A stretch of 64,000 bases of DNA from Pseudoalteromonas aurantia (GTDB lineage: Bacteria > Pseudomonadota > Gammaproteobacteria > Enterobacterales > Alteromonadaceae): NCBI RefSeq assembly GCF_005886875.1, contig NZ_PNBY01000053.1, forward strand, positions 1-64,000, written 5' to 3'. The notes under the pieces are model-generated. The model searched no databases. It saw only the letters and a program-made list of their open reading frames with translations, and was not told where the DNA came from. The stretch's first letter is position 1. Each line of letters starts with the position of its first letter. The position numbers were made by a program, and so were the translations under genes. Shown here piece by piece: positions 58,530 through 64,000 of this stretch.

Positions 58530-61500
58530 CCCAACAACATGGTTTTATCGCCTACTTTGTACGTCATCCTGTCGCGGCAAACTTATTAATGTTATTGATA
58601 GTATGTATGGGCGTATTGAGTTATCAAAGTATACAGCGACAAACCTTTCCAGTATCTGATAATCATAAAGTCACTATTCAAGCGACTCAGTTAGGGGCAT
58701 CCGTTAAAGAGGTTGAAGAAAATATACTGTTAAAAATAGAGCAGGCCTTAAAACCTCAAATAGGAATAAAACGGGTATTGAGCAGCGCAACGCCATCACA
58801 GGCCAAAGTAGAAGTTGAGCTCAATAGCGGTGAAAACATTGCTGCTAGACTCGATGAAATAAAACTCAAGTTAGACAGTATTGCCAGCTTCCCAATTGCA
58901 ATGGAGCCGCTACTTATTTTTGAAAATGCGCAACAGCAGCGTGCCCTCAGTATTGTGGTGTCAGGTTTGTCAGATCCCCGCTTACTTAAAAAGCTGGGGA
59001 ATGAGATCAAAACAGAGCTATTACAGCTCAAAGACATTTCCCATGTTAACTTATCTGCAATGCCAAACTATGAAGTGTCTATTGAGATTTCACCAATAAA
59101 ATTACGAGAATTCAGCCTTAGTTTGTCACAAGTAGTCCAAGCCATACAGTCCCATTCAGACAACCTGTCAGCAGGGCATATTAAAACTTCTAACGGTAAT
59201 ATTTATTTAAGATTAGAAGAACGTCGTTACCATGGCGATGACCTGTTAAATGTTCCTGTGGTTTCTGGCTTACTAGGTGAGACCATTCGTTTAAAAGACA
59301 TTGCAACCATCAAAGATGGATTTACCGAAACCTTAGATGAAGGTCGGCTTAATGGCGAACGTGCCGTTTACATCATGGTCGATGCGTCAAAAGAGCAATC
59401 ACTCACACACGTTGTTACCACCGCGCAAGCCTACCTAGATGAAAAACGCCGAACGCTACCCAGTGAAATTGAACTCTATGAGTTTGTTGATGTAACATTT
59501 TACTTAGAAGGCCGTTTAAACATGATGCTAGAGAACCTTGCTCAAGGTGCTATTTTAGTATTTATTCTGCTGGCTGTCTTTTTACGAACACGACTTGCGA
59601 TTTGGGTGATGATTGGCCTGCCAGTCTCAATGCTTGGCGCTTTTTGGTTAATGCCATGGTTTGGCATCACGATTAACTTGGTGTCTTTATTTGCCTTTAT
59701 TATGGTACTGGGCATCGTAGTTGATGATGCGATAGTCATAGGTGAAAGTGTCTGTGACCAAGTTGAAAGCCATGGCCATGACAACGAGCAAGTAATACTC
59801 GGCACGCATAAAGTGGCTATACCGGCCACATTTGGGGTGTTGACCACCATCGCTATATTTATGCCATTTATGTTAAGTACGGGACCCAACTCAGGGCAAT
59901 TTATTGCTATCGCGGGAGTCTGTATTTTATGTTTACTGTTCAGCTTAGTAGAATCTAAATTGATCTTACCCGCGCACCTTGCCCACACTCGTATGCCTAG
60001 CCTTGCAAGCTCGCATTGGCGAGTGCGTTTTAATAACCGACTGCAACACCTATTAAACAGCCGCTTTAAACCAGTATTAACATCATGTATTCATCACCGA
60101 TATGCCGTTATTTTAGCGTTTGTTTCACTGCTCGTTATAACTGTCTGTTTAATCGTTACGGGGTTAGTACGATTTGTGGCAGTACCCAAAGTGCCACACG
60201 ACTTCCCTTCTATTAATATTCGAATGAACCAAAATGTTTCCGAAGCACAAACTTTGGCTGCCGTAAAAGAAATTGAAGCGATGATCCAGCGTGTGGAGCG
60301 TGACACCATTGCACAAACTAATCAGCCGATGATGAGAACGATGTACACCCGTATTGATCACCTAACTGAGGCTGAAATTGTGGTGCCATTGGTTGGAGAA
60401 GCAGACCGTCCGTTCGACACATTCGAACTCGCCAAGCGCTGGCAAGCTGAATTGCCAAACATACCGGGTGTGAAAAAGTTCACCATTGAGTCAGACGTTA
60501 TTGATATTGCAGAAAAAGGAGATTTGGAATACCGGCTGTTTGCAGACGATATACAAACATTACAGCGTGCCAGCCAAGACTTTATTGCCCAGCTGACTCA
60601 AATAAAAGGCATACACAGTGTTTATTCTTCGATGGACAGCGCACAAACAGAATACAAAGTAAAACTCAAGCCCATTGCTTATCAGCTACAACTGGATGCG
60701 AAAACCGTCACAGAACAAGTCGCAGCTAAGTTTTACGGCCTTGAGCTGCAACGCGTTATGCGTGAAGGCCAAGAAGTCATATTTATGGTACGAGGCGCAC
60801 GCACCGACAGAGAGAACATCAGCGCGTTGGCGCAAACCCTTATCACTTTGCCTAATGGCGAGCAGGTGTTCTTTGGTGATATTGCAAAGACCATCGAAAC
60901 GCCAAGTGTCGCTAAAATAGACCGAGAGCAAGGCTTTCAGGTGGTGACTATCAGCGCGAACGTTGATGCACAACAAGCGCAGTTAAATACTGTATCGAAC
61001 AAGATAGAAGCGAATATTCTACCTGCGGTGACGAGTCGTTATACTGGTGTGACAACTCAGCTCGGCAGCACTTTGTTAGATCAACGCAACGAACGCAGCC
61101 AAATGCTGACTTTTGCGTTAATTGGTTTGCTGGTAATTTACTTACTGCTGGCCTTACCCCTTAAAAGCTATGTGCAGCCATTGATTGTGATGTCGGTTAT
61201 TCCATTTTCAGTGATTGGCGCTTTATGGGGGCATTTCTTGTTCGGTTACACATTAAGTATCATGTCAGTTTTTGGCATTGTGGCAGCTGCAGGTGTGGTA
61301 ATAAATGATTCATTGGTCATGACTGATGTCATAAACCGAAATCGCACCAAGGGGGTTGCATTAAACGACGCCGTCGTACAAGCAAGCATTTCACGCTTTA
61401 GGGCAATCCTACTAACATCATTGACCACCTTTTTTGGGCTTGTCCCCATCATGTTCGAATCAAGCTTACAGGCACAATTTGTGATCCCGACCGCCATCTC

Positions 61501-61630
61501 TTTGAGCTTTTCAGTGCTCTTTGCAACGGTGGTAACCCTTATCATGGTGCCATGTTTATATGCAGTACTAGAAGATGTAAAACGCCTGCACTTACCCTTG
61601 ATGAACAAGTCCAAAATACAAAACGCTTAG
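58526..61630 (+). CDS. RND efflux pump, inner-membrane subunit
   Basis: 1034 aa. Twelve membrane helices with two large periplasmic loops (after helix 1 and helix 7), the duplicated RND layout. The proton-relay acids are in LGIVVDDAIVIGESV. The first helix block reads HPVAANLLMLLIVCMGVLSY. It belongs to the HAE1-like drug/metabolite exporters, not clearly to the heavy-metal group. Placed beside a metallophore synthase and an MFS exporter, it may carry the chelator from the periplasm to the outside; general multidrug export is the alternative. Confidence 0.92.
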   Translation: MTQQHGFIAYFVRHPVAANLLMLLIVCMGVLSYQSIQRQTFPVSDNHKVTIQATQLGASVKEVEENILLKIEQALKPQIGIKRVLSSATPSQAKVEVELNSGENIAARLDEIKLKLDSIASFPIAMEPLLIFENAQQQRALSIVVSGLSDPRLLKKLGNEIKTELLQLKDISHVNLSAMPNYEVSIEISPIKLREFSLSLSQVVQAIQSHSDNLSAGHIKTSNGNIYLRLEERRYHGDDLLNVPVVSGLLGETIRLKDIATIKDGFTETLDEGRLNGERAVYIMVDASKEQSLTHVVTTAQAYLDEKRRTLPSEIELYEFVDVTFYLEGRLNMMLENLAQGAILVFILLAVFLRTRLAIWVMIGLPVSMLGAFWLMPWFGITINLVSLFAFIMVLGIVVDDAIVIGESVCDQVESHGHDNEQVILGTHKVAIPATFGVLTTIAIFMPFMLSTGPNSGQFIAIAGVCILCLLFSLVESKLILPAHLAHTRMPSLASSHWRVRFNNRLQHLLNSRFKPVLTSCIHHRYAVILAFVSLLVITVCLIVTGLVRFVAVPKVPHDFPSINIRMNQNVSEAQTLAAVKEIEAMIQRVERDTIAQTNQPMMRTMYTRIDHLTEAEIVVPLVGEADRPFDTFELAKRWQAELPNIPGVKKFTIESDVIDIAEKGDLEYRLFADDIQTLQRASQDFIAQLTQIKGIHSVYSSMDSAQTEYKVKLKPIAYQLQLDAKTVTEQVAAKFYGLELQRVMREGQEVIFMVRGARTDRENISALAQTLITLPNGEQVFFGDIAKTIETPSVAKIDREQGFQVVTISANVDAQQAQLNTVSNKIEANILPAVTSRYTGVTTQLGSTLLDQRNERSQMLTFALIGLLVIYLLLALPLKSYVQPLIVMSVIPFSVIGALWGHFLFGYTLSIMSVFGIVAAAGVVINDSLVMTDVINRNRTKGVALNDAVVQASISRFRAILLTSLTTFFGLVPIMFESSLQAQFVIPTAISLSFSVLFATVVTLIMVPCLYAVLEDVKRLHLPLMNKSKIQNA

Positions 61631-61755
61631 TCGTGGGTCAGTGTATAAAGTACACCTAGAAAAATATTAAAAAGAAGTGAGTATTAAAAAAAGTGATCAG
61701 CAACCATAAAATGAAGAAAACTAATAATTTAGAAAACTAGAAAATAAGAGCCCAT

Positions 61756-61793
61756 AAAAAGACATGCCTTGGTAAACGAGTTACCAAGGCATG
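61756..61793 (-). terminator. Terminator after the TonB-dependent receptor gene
   Basis: A perfect 13-bp stem (61763-61775 with 61781-61793), five-base loop, with TTTTT on the minus strand at 61756-61760. It is 20 bp from the receptor stop and may also act on the RND transcript. Confidence 0.8.
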
Positions 61794-61798
61794 GTTAT

Positions 61799-61826
61799 AT
61801 TAGAACTTATAAATTAGAACTTATAA
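61799..61826. repeat. 14-bp tandem duplication over the receptor stop codon
   Basis: ATTAGAACTTATAA occurs twice in a row. The inner copy encodes the last residues (YKF) and stop of the receptor; the outer copy repeats them in the 3' untranslated part. Confidence 0.85.
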
Positions 61827-63952
61827 GCGGCTGAAAGTAGCACCTTACGTGGCTCACCCGGCTGAACCCACATTTGCGTATACGAGTTAGTATAGTGTGT
61901 GCGGTCAAACGCATTGTGTACTTGCGCTTTTACGGTCCACGCTTTATTTACGTCGTATTTAGCGAACATGTTAAATACCACATACGACGGCAAGTAAAAA
62001 TCACTGCCACGTTGACCTAAACGTTCATCAACATACTGGAAACCCAAACCTGCTGATAGGTCATTACCATACACGGTGTAATGTTGACTCAGTTGTAAGC
62101 TCGCTGAATGCTCAGGAATATTTAATAAATCATCACCCGCTTTAATACCCACATAAAGACCAGTATCTAAGGCATCCTTTTCAACTTGAGCATCTAAGTA
62201 AGTATATGAAAAACGAATTTCAGCATCTGCAGGTAACTGGCCGGCAATATCTAATTCAATACCACGGCTACTTGCTTCACCAATCGCGGTTTCAAATCCT
62301 AAGTTTTGCATATCAGCCACAATAATATTGGTCTGCTCACTATCAAAATACGCAAGAGTAATATCTAATGCATTATCTAATAATGACCACTTAGTACCAA
62401 GTTCAATAGACTCAGTTTGGTTCGGCTCAAAGCCATTGCCTTGATAGTCAGCACCAAAGTTTAAGCGGTAGCCTTCACCATACGTTGAGTATAAAGAAAA
62501 GTTATCAGTGAACTGATAAACCAAACCTAACTGCGGGCTAAAGTGTTGCTCAGACTGTTCAAGCGTCATATTACGCACTTTGTCATTCGTTGTTTGCTTT
62601 AGCCAATCAAAACGGCCACCCACACGTATTTGTAATGAATCAGTCAAGGCAATTTGGTCTTGAATATACAAACCTGTTGCTGATTGATTTTGCTGGCGAA
62701 CAATCACCGGCATTGGCGTTGGCGGTGTATGCAGCCCATATACAGGGTTATGAACATTCAGTGCGTACAACTGCGCATCAGTTGGATTAGTACTAAGTTT
62801 AGGTGCACGTGCTACGCGGTAATCTCTATCAAACTCAAATCGGTCATAGTCCACACCCGCAATAATATTATGCTTAAAGCCACCTGCTTCAATATCACCT
62901 GCGATTTCAAAGCGCGCGACATATTGGTCTGTATCATAGGCCCTTTCTCTGTGCTGACGAGTCAATGTTTGACCATCATAGAACAGCTTTTGACGTGAAG
63001 GTGACATATCGGCATCACTTGATAGACTGTCTAATTCAGTTTGCCTAAAGGCCACAGCAGAACTCAACTGCCATACCGAATTTAGGTCATATAGCCATTG
63101 TAATTGATGTCCGTGCACCATTGTCGTGGTAGGGCCATCACCTGGTTCACCTAAAAAACGCTCAATAGGCATAAAATCAAAGTTACCGCCGGGTGCAATA
63201 ACACCTCGGTCAAATGGGATCTCTTGCTCGGCATATTCTAATTCATATGTCCAAGTAGAGCGGTCACTTTGGTCGAATAAAAATGAGGCAGTAATCCCTT
63301 GTTTTTGTGTTTCAATGGTGTCTCTAAAGCTATCTTCTTGCTGATAAAAACCAATAAAACGACCCGCTAAATTATCAGCTATGACCGTATTAACATCGGC
63401 TTCTACACGCTGATGTTTGCGACTACCTAAGGTTAATTCTAATTCACTTGATGACTCAAAAGTTGGTTTTTTAGTTACCAAATTAATTGACCCACCCGGC
63501 TCACCACGGCCAAATAACGCCGCTTTTGGCCCTTTGAGTATTTCAACACGTTCGATACCAGATGCATCTCTTGGTCCAGAAAAACCACGACCTGCGTTAA
63601 AACCATTCACTAAATAGCCGCTGGGTACATTCTCATCACCAAAAAAACCGCGAATGGCAAAGCTATCCCACAGCCCTCCTAAACTATTTTGACGGCTTAC
63701 TGACGCCGATAAATCTAGAACCTGTGTTAATCCAGTCAAACCGGTATTTTCAATTAGATCAGCATCAAGTTCGAGAATCGCTTCTGGTGATTGTAAATGG
63801 GTAAAATCGCCACGGTAAGCTTGGCGCTCACCGGTTACTTCTATTTTCTCTACGTCTGAATCTTGAGAGTTTTGAGCTGCGTGAGAAGAAAAAGCCGCAG
63901 CCAATGAAAGAGATAATACGCTTAAACGACAAGCATAAACTAAGGGTGTCAT
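61814..63952 (-). CDS. TonB-dependent siderophore-type receptor
   Basis: 712 aa from the ATG at 63952, with AAGGA six bases upstream. A signal peptide (ending SSHA), a TonB box-like VEKIEVTGER, a plug domain (about 50-165; SFAIRGFF, VEILKGPKAALFGRGEPGGSI) and a 22-strand barrel ending in F. No STN signalling extension. Of the siderophore receptor type (FecA/FhuE/CntO-like). It has a Zur-like site 19 bp before the start, which links it to the synthase and ABC genes. I infer uptake of the metal-loaded metallophore. Confidence 0.93.
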   Translation of the reverse strand: MTPLVYACRLSVLSLSLAAAFSSHAAQNSQDSDVEKIEVTGERQAYRGDFTHLQSPEAILELDADLIENTGLTGLTQVLDLSASVSRQNSLGGLWDSFAIRGFFGDENVPSGYLVNGFNAGRGFSGPRDASGIERVEILKGPKAALFGRGEPGGSINLVTKKPTFESSSELELTLGSRKHQRVEADVNTVIADNLAGRFIGFYQQEDSFRDTIETQKQGITASFLFDQSDRSTWTYELEYAEQEIPFDRGVIAPGGNFDFMPIERFLGEPGDGPTTTMVHGHQLQWLYDLNSVWQLSSAVAFRQTELDSLSSDADMSPSRQKLFYDGQTLTRQHRERAYDTDQYVARFEIAGDIEAGGFKHNIIAGVDYDRFEFDRDYRVARAPKLSTNPTDAQLYALNVHNPVYGLHTPPTPMPVIVRQQNQSATGLYIQDQIALTDSLQIRVGGRFDWLKQTTNDKVRNMTLEQSEQHFSPQLGLVYQFTDNFSLYSTYGEGYRLNFGADYQGNGFEPNQTESIELGTKWSLLDNALDITLAYFDSEQTNIIVADMQNLGFETAIGEASSRGIELDIAGQLPADAEIRFSYTYLDAQVEKDALDTGLYVGIKAGDDLLNIPEHSASLQLSQHYTVYGNDLSAGLGFQYVDERLGQRGSDFYLPSYVVFNMFAKYDVNKAWTVKAQVHNAFDRTHYTNSYTQMWVQPGEPRKVLLSAAYKF

Positions 63953-63970
63953 TATCAATCCTTTATTTTT

Positions 63971-63983
63971 GATATGTTATAAC
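63971..63983. promoter_or_regulatory. Zur-like operator before the TonB receptor
   Basis: On the minus strand GTTATAACATATC, 12 of 13 bases the same as the sites at 54594 and 57228. It lies between the window edge and the receptor ribosome binding site, placed to block transcription. Confidence 0.6.
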
Positions 63984-64000
63984 GTTTTGGGTACTTTACC

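Noticed and set aside
61630-61813. Possible mobile element or insertion border next to the metallophore locus
   Set aside because: I found no transposase, terminal inverted repeats or target duplication here; the inverted repeat is best read as a terminator.

Overview
The window reads as chromosomal DNA of a marine gammaproteobacterium of the Alteromonadales, most likely Pseudoalteromonas or a close relative. This rests on moderate AT-richness, the housekeeping gene set and several syntenies shared with Escherichia and Vibrio: gcvA-ygdD-rlmM, hemA-prfA-prmC-sirB2-sirB1-kdsA, lolB-ispE-prs-rplY-pth-ychF, and a Met/Leu/Gln tRNA array next to ubiF-miaB-ybeZ-ybeY-corC-lnt. The genus is an inference and was not tested by any search.

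Layout. 0.2-10 kb: a receiver/TPR protein, msrB, a DUF2919 protein, then the minus-strand smc-zipA-ligA group and a SpoU rRNA/tRNA methyltransferase. 10-18 kb: a secreted subtilisin-like protease, then a compact curli locus (csgB, a very large csgA, csgE, csgF, csgG) with a convergent csgD-type LuxR regulator. 18-22 kb: small hypothetical and CBS proteins, cysZ, and a glycerophosphodiesterase lipoprotein behind a good Pho box. 22-36 kb: rlmM, ygdD, a hydrolase with an in-frame 12-bp repeat, a GcvA-like regulator, kdsA and the prfA/hemA cluster with two inserted genes (DUF819 and HD-GYP), then lolB-ispE-prs. 36-38.5 kb: rplY, pth, ychF. 39.1-40.7 kb: an array of 11 intact tRNA genes and three degenerate tRNA-Gln copies in tandem units of about 357 bp. 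40.9-47.7 kb: ubiF-like, miaB, phoH-like, ybeY, corC, lnt. 48-50.3 kb: a secreted zinc carboxypeptidase with a GlyGly-CTERM-like tail.

50.9-64 kb is the most interesting part. It holds a nicotianamine-synthase-like gene translationally coupled to an MFS exporter, followed by a hotdog (FcoT/FabZ-like) protein and an ABC-2 transporter with two large permeases. A divergent RND pump with its adaptor, and a TonB-dependent siderophore-type receptor, complete it. The sequence GTTATAACATAAC, which resembles the gammaproteobacterial Zur box, is found in front of the synthase, in front of the ABC operon and (12 of 13 matching) in front of the receptor, and I found no comparable intergenic copy elsewhere in the window. 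I infer a zinc-starvation-induced metallophore system: synthesis by the NAS-like enzyme, export by MFS and RND, and uptake by the TonB receptor. It lacks the opine dehydrogenase and histidine racemase of the staphylopine and pseudopaline clusters and carries a hotdog enzyme instead, so its product may be new.

Start codons were adjusted where the ribosome binding site, family length or signal peptide supports it (ligA, subtilase, csgE, csgF, cysZ, prfA, lolB, ispE, prs, ubiF, TonB receptor). Family assignments come from motif recognition only.
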